Assembly: GCA_016185205.1 (NCBI GenBank)
Contig: JACPOA010000082.1
Span: 1-64,000 of the forward strand
Reading direction: 5' to 3'
Length of the DNA: 64,000 nucleotides
Source of the DNA: Hyphomicrobiales bacterium
GTDB taxonomy: Bacteria > Pseudomonadota > Alphaproteobacteria > Rhizobiales > Xanthobacteraceae
In this document: positions 17,723 to 26,976 of the stretch, piece by piece
Position numbering within the stretch: the stretch's first letter is position 1
How the letters are laid out: every line of letters starts with the position of its first letter
Notes under the pieces: model-generated
Told to the model about the DNA's origin: nothing
Databases searched by the model: none
What the model saw: the letters and a program-made list of their open reading frames with translations, nothing else
Translations under genes and position numbers: made by a program

Positions 17723-18178
17723 TCACGCCGCGATTGCCATCATATCGATATCGAGCACGCGCTCGACATCGACCACCATCAGCAACTGACCTTCCAGCCG
17801 GTGAATACCGGCCGACACGCGCGCCAGGCGCGGATCGAGATTGATCGGATTGGGCTCGCGCGCGGCATCGTCGAGCTTGAGCACCTCGCCGATGCTGTCG
17901 ATCAGCAGCCCATAGGATTCCCCACGCGACTCGACGCCGATCGCGATGACCGGCCGCTTGCCGTCGCGCGCCTCCAGGCCGAGCCGGCCGCGCATGTCGA
18001 TCAGCGTCACGATGCGGCCGCGCAGATTGAGCACGCCGGCGATTTCCGGCGGCGCCAGCGGCACCCGCGTCAGCCGCTCCGGGATGAAGACGTCCTGCAC
18101 ATGCAGGATCGGCAGCCCGAACAGCTGGCCGCCGATCATGGCGGTGACATATTCCTTCAGATGGGTTTCGCTGCTCAT
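17723..18178 (-). CDS. cheW: Chemotaxis coupling protein CheW
   Basis: CheW bridges receptors and CheA. The 151-residue product is a single CheW SH3-like domain with FGLPILHVQDV and LNLRGRIVTLIDMRGRLGL, both family signatures. It starts 10 bases after the cheA stop, so coupling is likely. Confidence 0.94.
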   Translation of the reverse strand: MSSETHLKEYVTAMIGGQLFGLPILHVQDVFIPERLTRVPLAPPEIAGVLNLRGRIVTLIDMRGRLGLEARDGKRPVIAIGVESRGESYGLLIDSIGEVLKLDDAAREPNPINLDPRLARVSAGIHRLEGQLLMVVDVERVLDIDMMAIAA

Positions 18179-18188
18179 GCTTTGCCCT

Positions 18189-20801
18189 TCACGCCGCGCA
18201 ACCGACGGCGGTCTGTTCCTTGAGCGCCGCGATCAGTCCCTGCCGGTCGAATTTGGCGACGTAATCGTGGAAGCCGACCTGGCGGCCGCGCTCGACCGCC
18301 TCGGCCGACACCACCGAGGACAGCGCGATCACCGGCAGGCCGGCGCAACGCGGATCGCCACGCAGGGCGAGCGCGAATTCGAAGCCGTCCATGTCGGGCA
18401 TCTCGATGTCGGTGACGGCGACGTCGAAGCTGCGGCCCTCCTTGAGGATCGCCAGCGCCTCTTGCGCGGAGCCGACCGCGGTCACCTCGTAGCCGGCGGC
18501 CTGCAACACCGGCGTGAGCATGTTGCGGAAGAACGGGCTGTCGTCGACCAGCAGCACCGAGCGCGGTTTCGTGCTGGCGCGCTGATCCTTGCGGCGGAAC
18601 CAGTCTTCGAAGGCGAGCGGCAGGAAGTGGCCGACATCGATGATTTCGGTGGCCTGGCCCTTGATGATGGCCGAGCCGAGCACGCCGGCATTGTCGCTGG
18701 CGACCTGAATATCGAGACGGTCTTCCACGATATCGACGATCTCGTCGACCACCAGCGCCATGGAGCGGGCCCCGTCCGTGAACACCAGCAGCGGCTGGGC
18801 GCCCTCGCCCTTCACGCGCACGCTCTCGTTCATGCTGACGAGCGGCATCAGCGTGCCGCGGTATTGCACCATGTGGCGGCCGTTCGAGAGCTCGATCTTG
18901 CGGGCGTCGATTTCTTCCAACCGCGTGATGAGCGAAAGCGGCACCGCCTTGAGCTGGCTCGACCCGGCGCGGAAAACGAGCAGCGAGGTGGTCTGCTCGG
19001 CGGGCACGGGGCTGCCGGCGGCGGCCTCGGCCGTCAGATGCGAGGTGACCAGGCTGCCGAGCGCCTGCGCGACGCCGTTCGGATCGATGATCATGATCAC
19101 CGAGCCGTCGCCGAGAATGGTGTTGCCGGAGAACATCGCGATATGGCGCAGCTTGCTCGACATCGGCTTCACCACGATTTCCTCGGTGTGAAACACGCTG
19201 TCGACGATGATGCCGAAGGTCTGTGCCCCGACCTGGGTGACGACGATGAACCCGCTCGTGAGATCGCGATCCTTGGCCTGGCCAACGCCGAGCAGTTCGC
19301 TCAGGCGCGCGAGCGGCAGCAGCTTGTCGCGCAGCCGCAGCACCGCGGTGTCCTTGATGCGCTCGATGCGGTGCTCGCTGTTGCTGCGCGCGCGCACCAG
19401 TTCGATCACCGACAGCTGCGGGATCGCGAAGCGCTCGCCGCCGGCCTCCACGATCAACGCCGCGACGATGGCGAGCGTGAGCGGGATCTTGATGGTGAAG
19501 CTCAGACCCACGCCGGCGACCGACTTGACGTCGATGGTGCCGCCGATCTGGTCGATATTGTTGCGCACCACGTCCATGCCGACGCCGCGGCCGGAGACGT
19601 TGGTGATGGTCGCGGCGGTGGAAAAGCCGGGAGTGAAAATGAACTTGTGAATGTGCGCTTCCGACAGCTTGTCGATGTCGGCTTCGGAGGCGAGCCCCTG
19701 CGCCACCGCCTTGGCCTTGATACGCGCAGTATCGAGCCCGCGGCCGTCATCGGCGACCTGGATAATGATGTAGCCGCCCTCGTGATAGGCCGACAGCCAG
19801 ATACGGCCGTGCTCGGGCTTGCCGGCGGCGCGCCGCTGCTCGGGCGTTTCCAGGCCGTGGTCGGCCGAGTTGCGCACCATATGGGTGAGCGGGTCCTTGA
19901 TCAGATCGAGCACCTGGCGGTCGAGCTCGGTCTCGGCGCCCTGCATTTCCAGATCGATCTGCTTGCCGAGTTCGTTGGAGAGATCGCGCACGATGCGCGG
20001 CAGCTTCTGCCAGGCATTGCCGATCGGCTGCATGCGCGTCTTCATCACGCCTTCCTGCAGCTCGGCGGTGACATTGGACAGCCGTTGCAGCGGGGTCTTG
20101 AATTCGGAATCCTGGTGGCGGCGCACGATCTCGAGCAGCTGGTTACGCGTGAGCACTAGTTCGGACACCATCGTCATGAGATTTTCGAGCGTATCGACGG
20201 TGACCCGTATCGACTGATGGCCGCCTTTGGCGGCGGCGTCATCCTTCGCGGCGTCGGCCGGCGCCGGCTTGGCGTGTTTCACAACCGGCGGATCGACCGG
20301 GGTTTCGCGGAATGCGCGCTCGAGGTCGTCGAGCGAGTCCTCGCCCGGCCGCAGCGGCCGTTCGAGCACTTGCGGCGCCAGCGTGCCGACCGCTTTTTTC
20401 GGCGCCGCCGGCGCGGCGGATGAGCCGACCCGTTCGACCATGCGCTCCAGATCGGCGATCAGATCGGCATCGGCGCCGTCCGGCTCGCGCTGGTCGCGTT
20501 CGAGCGAGTCCAGAATCTCCTTGATGCGGTCAATGGTGGCGAGCACCAGCGTGACGGCGTCGTTGGTCGCCGGCAGGCCGTCGCGAAACTTGCCCATCAG
20601 CGTCTCGGCGGCGTGCGCAAGCGCTTCCAGGCGCGGCAAATTGAGGAAGCCGCAGGTCCCCTTGATGGTGTGGACGAGACGGAAGATGTTAGCGAGGATC
20701 TTGGCGTTGTTGGGATCCTGTTCGAAACGCACGAGCTCGACGTCGACGACGTCGAGACTTTCGTTGGTCTCGGTCACGAAATCCCGCAGTAACTCGTCCA
20801 T
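18189..20801 (-). CDS. cheA: Hybrid chemotaxis histidine kinase CheA with C-terminal receiver
   Basis: CheA autophosphorylates on a histidine-phosphotransfer domain and passes the phosphate to CheY and CheB. The 870-residue product has, in order, an HPt domain (His44 in VHTIKG), a linker, a dimerisation domain near residues 195-260, an HATPase_c domain (VRNSADHGLE, DDGRGLD, GRGVGMDV), CheW-like domains, and a C-terminal receiver (about residues 750-865, acceptor in VAVTDIEMPDMDG). The added receiver makes it longer than E. coli CheA. Two CheW-like segments appear present between about residues 435 and 720, which would also explain the length. A P2 domain is not obvious. Confidence 0.94.
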   Translation of the reverse strand: MDELLRDFVTETNESLDVVDVELVRFEQDPNNAKILANIFRLVHTIKGTCGFLNLPRLEALAHAAETLMGKFRDGLPATNDAVTLVLATIDRIKEILDSLERDQREPDGADADLIADLERMVERVGSSAAPAAPKKAVGTLAPQVLERPLRPGEDSLDDLERAFRETPVDPPVVKHAKPAPADAAKDDAAAKGGHQSIRVTVDTLENLMTMVSELVLTRNQLLEIVRRHQDSEFKTPLQRLSNVTAELQEGVMKTRMQPIGNAWQKLPRIVRDLSNELGKQIDLEMQGAETELDRQVLDLIKDPLTHMVRNSADHGLETPEQRRAAGKPEHGRIWLSAYHEGGYIIIQVADDGRGLDTARIKAKAVAQGLASEADIDKLSEAHIHKFIFTPGFSTAATITNVSGRGVGMDVVRNNIDQIGGTIDVKSVAGVGLSFTIKIPLTLAIVAALIVEAGGERFAIPQLSVIELVRARSNSEHRIERIKDTAVLRLRDKLLPLARLSELLGVGQAKDRDLTSGFIVVTQVGAQTFGIIVDSVFHTEEIVVKPMSSKLRHIAMFSGNTILGDGSVIMIIDPNGVAQALGSLVTSHLTAEAAAGSPVPAEQTTSLLVFRAGSSQLKAVPLSLITRLEEIDARKIELSNGRHMVQYRGTLMPLVSMNESVRVKGEGAQPLLVFTDGARSMALVVDEIVDIVEDRLDIQVASDNAGVLGSAIIKGQATEIIDVGHFLPLAFEDWFRRKDQRASTKPRSVLLVDDSPFFRNMLTPVLQAAGYEVTAVGSAQEALAILKEGRSFDVAVTDIEMPDMDGFEFALALRGDPRCAGLPVIALSSVVSAEAVERGRQVGFHDYVAKFDRQGLIAALKEQTAVGCAA

Positions 20802-20969
20802 GAAAATACGCCTTCGTCGACGGGACGCGGCCCACCTGCCACGTCCCGTGGAACTCGGACCAGTGTGTCGACGAAGGGTTTAATTTTAGTTGCGGTACCG
20901 GCGGACGGATGGCCGTCTTAAGGTCTTGTTAATAGGCAAAAGCCGCCGGCCATCGCGCATAAACGCCGT

Positions 20970-21605
20970 TTATTGAGCGGAGATCACCACAACCTCGCCA
21001 TCCATCGCCATGGTGGCTTTGACGCCGCAGGCCTTGGCCAGCAGACCGGCATAGAATGGCTGGATACGGTGGGCGTCGAGCGCCTCGGCGCCGGCCTCGG
21101 CCGCCAGCAGCGGCGGCACGTTGGGGGGAACTTTGGCATTGGTGCCGGCGGCGGTGATCTTGAAACCCATGGTGTCGCCCGCGCCAATGGGATCGATGGT
21201 GAGCTTGCCGCCACGCGGGATGGCCTGCCCGGCAATCAGCAGCATATTGAGCAGCAGCTTGACCCGGTTCTTGGCCAACAGCACGCGCGGCAGGTTCCAG
21301 GCGAGCTTGGTCTTGTCGTCCTCCAGGAATCCGCGGGATATCTTCTCGGCATCGCCGGTGTCGATCTGGGCGCCGGCGGAACCGGCGGCGCCGAAGGCGA
21401 TGCGGCAGAATTGCAGCTTGGCGGAGGCGGTGGTGGCGCTCTTCTTGATCAGATCGAGCGCGAACTTCTTGGTCTCCTCGTCCTTGCCTTCCTCCAGAAC
21501 TTCCAGGCCGTTGACGATGGCGCCGACCGGGCTGATCAAATCGTGGCAGACGCGCGAGCACAGCAACGCGGCAAGATCGAGCGCTTCGATGGAAGATCCG
21601 GACAT
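20970..21605 (-). CDS. chpT: Histidine phosphotransferase ChpT
   Basis: ChpT relays phosphate from CckA to CtrA and CpdR. The 211-residue product starts MSGSSIEALDLAALL and has the phospho-accepting His21 in CSRVCHDLISPVGA, then a degenerate ATPase-like domain (DUF2328 family) that lacks nucleotide-binding motifs, as in Caulobacter ChpT. ATG 21605 fits the family start; longer frames add unrelated residues. It is transcribed towards cheA with a 168-base gap, so it may form the first gene of the chemotaxis unit. Confidence 0.88.
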   Translation of the reverse strand: MSGSSIEALDLAALLCSRVCHDLISPVGAIVNGLEVLEEGKDEETKKFALDLIKKSATTASAKLQFCRIAFGAAGSAGAQIDTGDAEKISRGFLEDDKTKLAWNLPRVLLAKNRVKLLLNMLLIAGQAIPRGGKLTIDPIGAGDTMGFKITAAGTNAKVPPNVPPLLAAEAGAEALDAHRIQPFYAGLLAKACGVKATMAMDGEVVVISAQ

Positions 21606-21736
21606 GGACTGGTCTCCGCTGGGCGTGCAGGGTGCGAACCGAGACTGGCGAATCGCCGATGGTATCGACTTGCGCGCGTGATACACCGCACCCGCGCAAC
21701 CGCCAAGGACCGCCCGCCACGACAAGGACCGGCCAC

Positions 21737-22567
21737 GTGACACCCGATTACGAAATCCCGCCCGCCCAAGCCGGCAAACTGCTGGTCGAACTGACCGCGA
21801 TCGTGGCGCGCGCATGCGCGGTGATCCGCACGCTCTCGGCCGCCAGCGTGTCGCATCGGCTCAAGCCCGACCAATCGCCGGTGACGGCCGCCGACGAGGC
21901 GTCCGAGGCGGAAATCCTGCAAGGCTTGGCGCGGCTGCTGCCGGGAGTTCCCGTCGTTTCCGAGGAAATGGCCGGAGCCAAGGCACCGCCGGCCCTCGGT
22001 CGCAGCTTCGTCATGGTGGACCCGCTCGACGGCACCAAGGAATTTCTCGCCGGTTCCGATCAGTTCACCGTCAATCTCGCGATCGTCACAGGCGGTGTGC
22101 CGATCGCCGGCATTGTCGCAGCGCCTAACCGCGGCCAGCTCTGGCGCGGCATTGTCGGCGACAAGGCCGAGCGTCTGCGCTTGCTCCCGGAGGGCGCCGA
22201 CCAGCCGCAGCCGATCCGCACGCGGCGCTGGCCGAGCCCAGGCGCGGTGGCGGCGGTCAGCCGCTCGCATCTTGACCCCAACACCGTTGCCTTCCTCGAC
22301 CGTCTCTCACCGATCACGCGCCAGCCCAGCGGCTCGGCGATCAAGTTCTGCCAAATCGCGGAAGGTGCGATCGATGTCTATCCAAGGCTCGCCACCACCT
22401 GCGAATGGGACGTGGCGGCCGGACATGCGCTGGTGGTCGCGGCCGGCGGCATTGTCACGAGCCCGCAGGGCACGGCGCTGCCTTATGGCCGCGTGGCGGA
22501 AAACTTCCGCGTGCCGGCCTTTATCGCCTGGGGCGATCCGGCCAAGGCCGCGTCGGTCGCAAGCTAG
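21737..22567 (+). CDS. cysQ: 3'(2'),5'-bisphosphate nucleotidase CysQ
   Basis: CysQ hydrolyses 3'-phosphoadenosine 5'-phosphate, a by-product of sulfate assimilation. The 276-residue product shows the inositol-monophosphatase metal motifs: EE at residues 76-77 (VSEEMAG), DPLDGT at 95-100, and a late CEWDVAAGHA. The start is GTG 21737 (VTPDYEIPP); upstream frames overlap the divergent chpT promoter. It is divergent from chpT and followed by a palindromic repeat. Confidence 0.88.
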   Translation: MTPDYEIPPAQAGKLLVELTAIVARACAVIRTLSAASVSHRLKPDQSPVTAADEASEAEILQGLARLLPGVPVVSEEMAGAKAPPALGRSFVMVDPLDGTKEFLAGSDQFTVNLAIVTGGVPIAGIVAAPNRGQLWRGIVGDKAERLRLLPEGADQPQPIRTRRWPSPGAVAAVSRSHLDPNTVAFLDRLSPITRQPSGSAIKFCQIAEGAIDVYPRLATTCEWDVAAGHALVVAAGGIVTSPQGTALPYGRVAENFRVPAFIAWGDPAKAASVAS

Positions 22568-22568
22568 C

Positions 22569-22613
22569 GCATGATCCCGAAAAGTGGGAACCGGTTTTCG
22601 GAAAAGATCATGC
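22569..22613. repeat. 45-base palindromic dispersed repeat, copy 3
   Basis: GCATGATC and GATCATGC flank inner arms CCGAAAA/TTTTCGG, the same layout as copies at 366 and 6404. It starts two bases after the cysQ stop and could act as a transcript-end hairpin. Confidence 0.8.
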
Positions 22614-22681
22614 GCAAGCAAAATGTTAGGGACGGAGCTGATTCAGTCTGAATGGATCAGACTCTAGCCCGGCGGCGACCA

Positions 22682-23173
22682 TCAGCGCCCGATGGTGCGC
22701 GCGACCGCCGGCCATTTGCGCTCGGCGGATTCGATGATGCGGCCCGGTTCGGCCACGAAGGCGGCGCGCGCCTTGGCGTCGTAGAAGAGATAAAGCCGCC
22801 CGCCGACCACCACCCAGAACAGCGGGTGACCCGGCACCGAGGCGCCACGCGCGACTGCCACCGGGTCGTAGCCGCCAAAGCGCGGGCTATAGACCTCGGG
22901 GTGGTCGGAAAAGGCCGCCTTATTGCCCTCGTTGCGAAACCGCCAGACCGCGCCGTCCAGGCTCAATTCCATGTCCGGCCGGCCGAATTTTGGCTTGCCG
23001 TCGGTGAAATAGGCCACCGGATCGAAGCCGCTGATGGCCAGACCGGTGTGTGTGTTCACTACGGTCGGGTCGGCAGTGGCCGCCAGCGAAAAGAGTGGTG
23101 CTAAAATACCACAACCCAGGACAAGCCCGACCAGGGCCAAGTGCGACTTCCGTTGTGGCCGTGCTGCAGTCAT
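22682..23173 (-). CDS. Exported YHS domain protein
   Basis: The 163-residue product has an N-terminal hydrophobic signal or anchor (about residues 12-32) and a YHS-type domain (GFDPVAYFTDGKPKFG, WRFRNEGNKAAF, YSPRFGGYDPVAV). YHS domains are thought to bind metals or hydrophobic ligands; some act with copper proteins. The usual Cys of the domain is replaced here (GGYDPVA rather than GGYCA). It stands alone and is divergent from eipA. Confidence 0.8.
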   Translation of the reverse strand: MTAARPQRKSHLALVGLVLGCGILAPLFSLAATADPTVVNTHTGLAISGFDPVAYFTDGKPKFGRPDMELSLDGAVWRFRNEGNKAAFSDHPEVYSPRFGGYDPVAVARGASVPGHPLFWVVVGGRLYLFYDAKARAAFVAEPGRIIESAERKWPAVARTIGR

Positions 23174-23281
23174 AGTTCTCGGTGATATTCGAGCGATTCG
23201 AGGCGCGTTTTCCTCGCCACACTAACGCCGTCGGCGTGAGTAACCAGTTAAACGGGGCCTCATCATCCAATGGAGCATTCA

Positions 23282-23854
23282 ATGCGCGCGACCTTGCGCC
23301 TTGCGATCTTGACGCTGGCCCTGCTCGCCTTCGGCGCCGACTTCGCCCTCGCCCAATCCGACCGGCGGCCCGGCACTTTTTCCGCCGACGAGCTGGTGCA
23401 CGAAGGCCATCGCTTTTTCGGCACGGTGTCGCGCGGCCTGGCGCAGGTGGTGGAGAGAGCCGTCAGCCGCTGGGGCCAGCCCAATGGCTATGTCCTCGGC
23501 CAGGAAGGCAGCGGCGCTTTCGTGGTGGGCTTACGCTACGGCGACGGCAAGCTCTATACCAAGAATGCCGGCGACCGGCGCGTGTTCTGGGAGGGCCCGT
23601 CAATCGGCTTCGACACCGGCGGTGAAGGAGCTCGCACCATGATGCTGGTTTACAATCTGCCGGCGACCGAGGCGATCTACCAGCGCTTCGGCGGCCTCGA
23701 CGGTTCGGCCTATTTCATCGGCGGTTTCGGCATGACCGCGCTGACCGCGAACAATATCGTGGTGGTTCCCATCCGTTCCGGCGTCGGCCTGCGGCTCGGC
23801 GCCAATATCGGCTACCTCAAGTTCACGCCGAAGGCGACCTGGAACCCGTTCTGA
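23282..23854 (+). CDS. eipA: DUF1134 envelope integrity protein EipA
   Basis: The 190-residue product has a signal peptide (residues 1-24, ending FALAQS) and a full DUF1134 domain. The family member EipA of Brucella is a periplasmic beta-rich protein needed for envelope integrity, and DUF1134 genes are CtrA targets in related species. MRATLRLAIL at 23282 is preferred to the frame start at 23270 because it gives a clean signal peptide. Confidence 0.88.
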   Translation: MRATLRLAILTLALLAFGADFALAQSDRRPGTFSADELVHEGHRFFGTVSRGLAQVVERAVSRWGQPNGYVLGQEGSGAFVVGLRYGDGKLYTKNAGDRRVFWEGPSIGFDTGGEGARTMMLVYNLPATEAIYQRFGGLDGSAYFIGGFGMTALTANNIVVVPIRSGVGLRLGANIGYLKFTPKATWNPF

Positions 23855-24016
23855 TCGCCATCATTCTCCTCATTATAGAAGAACGGCCCGCATAACGTCG
23901 GCGACGCGGACCCCGGGTTTAGGTTAATCTGGGGTTACGCTGGTGGACCTCGCCCCGCCATGTCATGGTTTCCGCGGGGTTTACGCGGGTTTTGGGTGAG
24001 TTTGGAGGCGTCGTTC

Positions 24017-25294
24017 ATGATTGAACCGATCATGTATTTCGGGATCGGGTTTCTGGTCGCAGCCCTCATCGGACTTGTCGTCGTCCCCCTCGTGCATGGC
24101 CGCGCGGTGCGGTTGACCATGCGCCGGTTGGAGGCCGCGACCCCGCTGTCGATGGCTGAAATCCAGGCCGACAAGGATCAACTGCGCGCCGAGTTCGCGA
24201 TGTCGACGCGGCGCCTCGAAATGAGCGTCGAAAATCTCAAGACCAAGAGCACCAGCCAGCTTGCCGAGCTCGGCAAGAAAGGCGACGCCATCAACCGGCT
24301 CAAGGTCGAGCTGGGCGAAAAGACCGCCACTATTTTCGCGCTGGAAGCGCGCGACAAGGCGCTACGCGATCAGCTGCGCACCACCGAGCAGGAATTCTCC
24401 CTCAAGACCGGCACCATGCTCGACGCCCAGCGCGCGCTCGCCGACAAGGAAGCCGAACTCGCCAAGCTGATCAGCGAACTGGACGAGCGCTCCAGCACGG
24501 CCGACGCCCAGAAGGTCGACATCGTCTCGCTCAAGACCCAGGTCGAGGCGCTGAAAGAACGGCTCGACGAGGCCGGCAACGAACTCAAGGCGGTGGAAGA
24601 CCGCCGCGACGCCGAGCGGGTCGAGCTCAAGGCGGCGACGCAGGAATTGTCGGAAGAGCGCGGCAAGGTCGAGAATCTCGGGCGCCGCGTCTCCGAACTC
24701 GAGCAGGCGCTGATCGCGCAGACCACCGAGGCCGAACTCCTCGGCCGCCGCGCCCAGGATCTGGAAACCCGGCTCGGCGAACAGTCGCGACTGCTGGCCG
24801 AGAGCGAATTCGAACTCAAGCAGCTGCGCGGCCAGATCGAAACGGCGCGCAAGACCGAAGGCGATCTGCGCACTGCCATTGCCGAGATCGACGGCCGCAC
24901 CAGTGCGGCGACCGAAAAGCTGCGGGCCGAGAATGCCCGGCTGCAGGCCGAGACCGACCGCATGAAGGACGAGCGCGACCGGGTCGCCACCGAGCTTGGC
25001 CACATGAAACGCGAAACCGAGGAATCCTGGGCCTCCGAGCGGGTGGAGAACGCCCTGCTGCGCGAGCGCATCAACGACGTCGCGGCCGAAGTGGCGCGGC
25101 TGGCCTCGGCGCTGGAAGGCCCGAACTCGCCGATCGAGGCGATCCTGGCCGCCGAAACCGCGCACGGTCACGGAACCAACGGCACCGTACACGCCGAAGC
25201 CGATCCGGCGAGCGGCAACCTCGCCGACCGCATCCGCGCGCTGCAGACCCATGCCTCGCGCGCACCGCATGGCGACGAGCCTAAGCGGAACTAA
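24017..25294 (+). CDS. Membrane-anchored long coiled-coil protein
   Basis: The 425-residue product has one N-terminal transmembrane helix (about residues 6-27, MYFGIGFLVAALIGLVVVPLV) and then almost 350 residues of heptad-rich coiled coil dominated by Glu, Lys, Leu, Arg and Ala. A short disordered tail closes it. Similar proteins are conserved in Hyphomicrobiales with no assigned role; a scaffolding or polar function is possible. GGAGG at 24003-24007 supports ATG 24017. Confidence 0.75.
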   Translation: MIEPIMYFGIGFLVAALIGLVVVPLVHGRAVRLTMRRLEAATPLSMAEIQADKDQLRAEFAMSTRRLEMSVENLKTKSTSQLAELGKKGDAINRLKVELGEKTATIFALEARDKALRDQLRTTEQEFSLKTGTMLDAQRALADKEAELAKLISELDERSSTADAQKVDIVSLKTQVEALKERLDEAGNELKAVEDRRDAERVELKAATQELSEERGKVENLGRRVSELEQALIAQTTEAELLGRRAQDLETRLGEQSRLLAESEFELKQLRGQIETARKTEGDLRTAIAEIDGRTSAATEKLRAENARLQAETDRMKDERDRVATELGHMKRETEESWASERVENALLRERINDVAAEVARLASALEGPNSPIEAILAAETAHGHGTNGTVHAEADPASGNLADRIRALQTHASRAPHGDEPKRN

Positions 25295-25392
25295 GGGCCA
25301 GAATTAAAAGCTGGAAATAAGCCTTGGCCACCAGCGGCTTCGCCTTGACACCTCTCCGACGCACTCCTTATATCGCCCGGCCGTAACTGGCC

Positions 25393-25467
25393 GGGCGCTT
25401 AGCTCAGCGGGAGAGCGTTCCCTTCACACGGGAGAGGTCATAGGTTCGATCCCTATAGCGCCCACCA
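25393..25467 (+). tRNA. tRNA-Val (anticodon CAC)
   Basis: The 75-base sequence folds as a cloverleaf: acceptor GGGCGCT/AGCGCCC, D arm GCTC/GAGC, anticodon stem TTCCC/GGGAG with loop TTCACAC, T arm ATAGG/CCTAT with loop TTCGATC, and an encoded CCA end. Position 34-36 is CAC, which reads GUG valine codons. The next gene ends one base after it on the opposite strand, and a large accessory block begins here, so this tRNA may have been an integration site. Confidence 0.95.
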
Positions 25468-25468
25468 T

Positions 25469-26113
25469 TCAATCCTCTGTTTTCAATTTCTCGCTATCAG
25501 TTTCCATCCTGACGAAACGGTTGGTTAGTTCAGCAAGCTCACGGTAGAAATTGCTCTTCGCGCCAGCTTTGACGGCTGCCGTGAAAGGCCCGATCCAGGC
25601 CCTGAGGTGCTCGTCGAGAAAACGTTTTCGCAAACTCGCCGTTGACGTCAATGCGCCGATCTCGTTGAACTGCTGCGCTTGGTTTTCCCGGTAAATGAGC
25701 AGATAGAAAAACTCAAGCTCGACCGCGATGTGATCGGGCAGCTCGCGAAATTCATCGTCGATCTCGAATCCACCCTCTCGGTAAAGCTCCAGGACCGCCA
25801 TCGTCGAATCCTGCATCAGGGTCTTCTCGCCGCTCAACCAGACCGAGCCGTAGGGCTGAGCAATGGTTTCTGTAGGGCCGAGGAAAAGGCGGGTGTAATC
25901 GAGCAGAAGGTCGTCGAGCGCGTCAGCGGAGAAAGCCTCACCAAGCCGGGCCGCGCCCGCCGCAAGGTCCGGATAAATTCGCTTCGCCGCGTCGAGCATC
26001 GAATCGAAGACCTTCTCTTCCGCGAACTCCGAGCCAGGCTCGTAGTAGCAGGCTGCCAATAAGCGGCAGAGAGTTTCGCGGGCGGCGCCCTTGTTGTGGT
26101 CGTAATGCGGCAT
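25469..26113 (-). CDS. TorD/DmsD-family molybdoenzyme chaperone
   Basis: The 214-residue all-helical product begins MPHYDHNKGAARETLCRLLA and contains DYTRLFLGPTE and PYGSVWLSGE, typical of the TorD/NarJ-like redox enzyme maturation proteins. These bind the Tat signal peptide of a molybdoenzyme until cofactor is loaded. It is the last gene of the unit with the ArrA-like enzyme and its Fe-S subunit, its most likely client. ATG 26113 follows AGGA at good distance. ArrD and ArxD proteins of arsenate respiration belong to the same family. Confidence 0.88.
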   Translation of the reverse strand: MPHYDHNKGAARETLCRLLAACYYEPGSEFAEEKVFDSMLDAAKRIYPDLAAGAARLGEAFSADALDDLLLDYTRLFLGPTETIAQPYGSVWLSGEKTLMQDSTMAVLELYREGGFEIDDEFRELPDHIAVELEFFYLLIYRENQAQQFNEIGALTSTASLRKRFLDEHLRAWIGPFTAAVKAGAKSNFYRELAELTNRFVRMETDSEKLKTED

Positions 26114-26174
26114 ACGGAATCCTGAAAAGAAAAAGGGGCGGGGTTGGCCCGCCCCCAATTTAAGATATGCGCCT

Positions 26175-26951
26175 TCAAACTCTGGCGCTGTATTTGCCGA
26201 CATAATGGACGTTCGGCTTGGTGCCCTTTTTCTCCTGCAGGCGGAATGACTTCTCCGCCTTCAGCACCTTGGCGATCTCGGAATTCGGATCGTCCTGATC
26301 GCCGAAGATGCGGGCTTTCGCGGGGCAGGCCTCGACGCATGCCGGTTGCAGGCCGTTGCTGGTACGGTGATAACAGAAAGTGCACTTCTCGACGATACCG
26401 GCCTTGCGGATCGGCTGGACGTCTCCCGCCTCGAACTGGTTCATCGCGGGGGTTGCCGCCCCCGCCGCCTTTGCCGTTTCGGCTGCCGAAGACGTAATGC
26501 CTGCGAGCATGACCGACGTGCTGGTCCACTGCGGCTGGGCGTCGCCCTCCCGGGCGTTGAAGCTGATCACGCTGTAGGTCTCGCCGGAAAGGCTCGCATC
26601 GGTGAGTTCCACTTGGCTGTACGGGCAGGCCATCTGGCAACTCCGGCACCCGATGCAAAGCGCGTTGTCGTGCAACGTGATGCCTTCCGGCGTCTTGTAC
26701 ATCGCCTTCGGAGTGACCGGACAAGCCTTGACGCAGGGGGCGTCGGTGCAGTGATTGCACGACACCGGTATCACCGTCTGCGTCACCTTCGGGAATTTTC
26801 CCTCGGTCTTTATTATGAAGTCGGCCCAGTTGAAACTCTGGCCGCCCGCGCGGGTGCGGGTGTTGTTCTCGGCTTTGCAGGCAAGTGCGCAGTTTCCGCA
26901 ACCGACGCAACGCCGCAGGTCGATGACCATTCCAAGCCTTGCCATCTTCAT
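26175..26951 (-). CDS. 4Fe-4S electron-transfer subunit, ArrB/NrfC-like
   Basis: The 258-residue product is a DMSO-reductase-family beta subunit with four clusters: CVGCGNCALAC (residues 15-25), CNHCTDAPCVKAC, CIGCRSCQMAC and CTFCYHRTS...CVEAC. It should pass electrons between a membrane donor and the catalytic subunit encoded just upstream. No signal peptide is present, so it would travel to the periplasm with its Tat-targeted partner. The gap to the catalytic gene is 25 bases. By context it is ArrB-like; PsrB, TtrB and PhsB share the same fold. Confidence 0.88.
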   Translation of the reverse strand: MKMARLGMVIDLRRCVGCGNCALACKAENNTRTRAGGQSFNWADFIIKTEGKFPKVTQTVIPVSCNHCTDAPCVKACPVTPKAMYKTPEGITLHDNALCIGCRSCQMACPYSQVELTDASLSGETYSVISFNAREGDAQPQWTSTSVMLAGITSSAAETAKAAGAATPAMNQFEAGDVQPIRKAGIVEKCTFCYHRTSNGLQPACVEACPAKARIFGDQDDPNSEIAKVLKAEKSFRLQEKKGTKPNVHYVGKYSARV

Positions 26952-26976
26952 TCTCCTTCAGCACCGGGTTGCGAAA

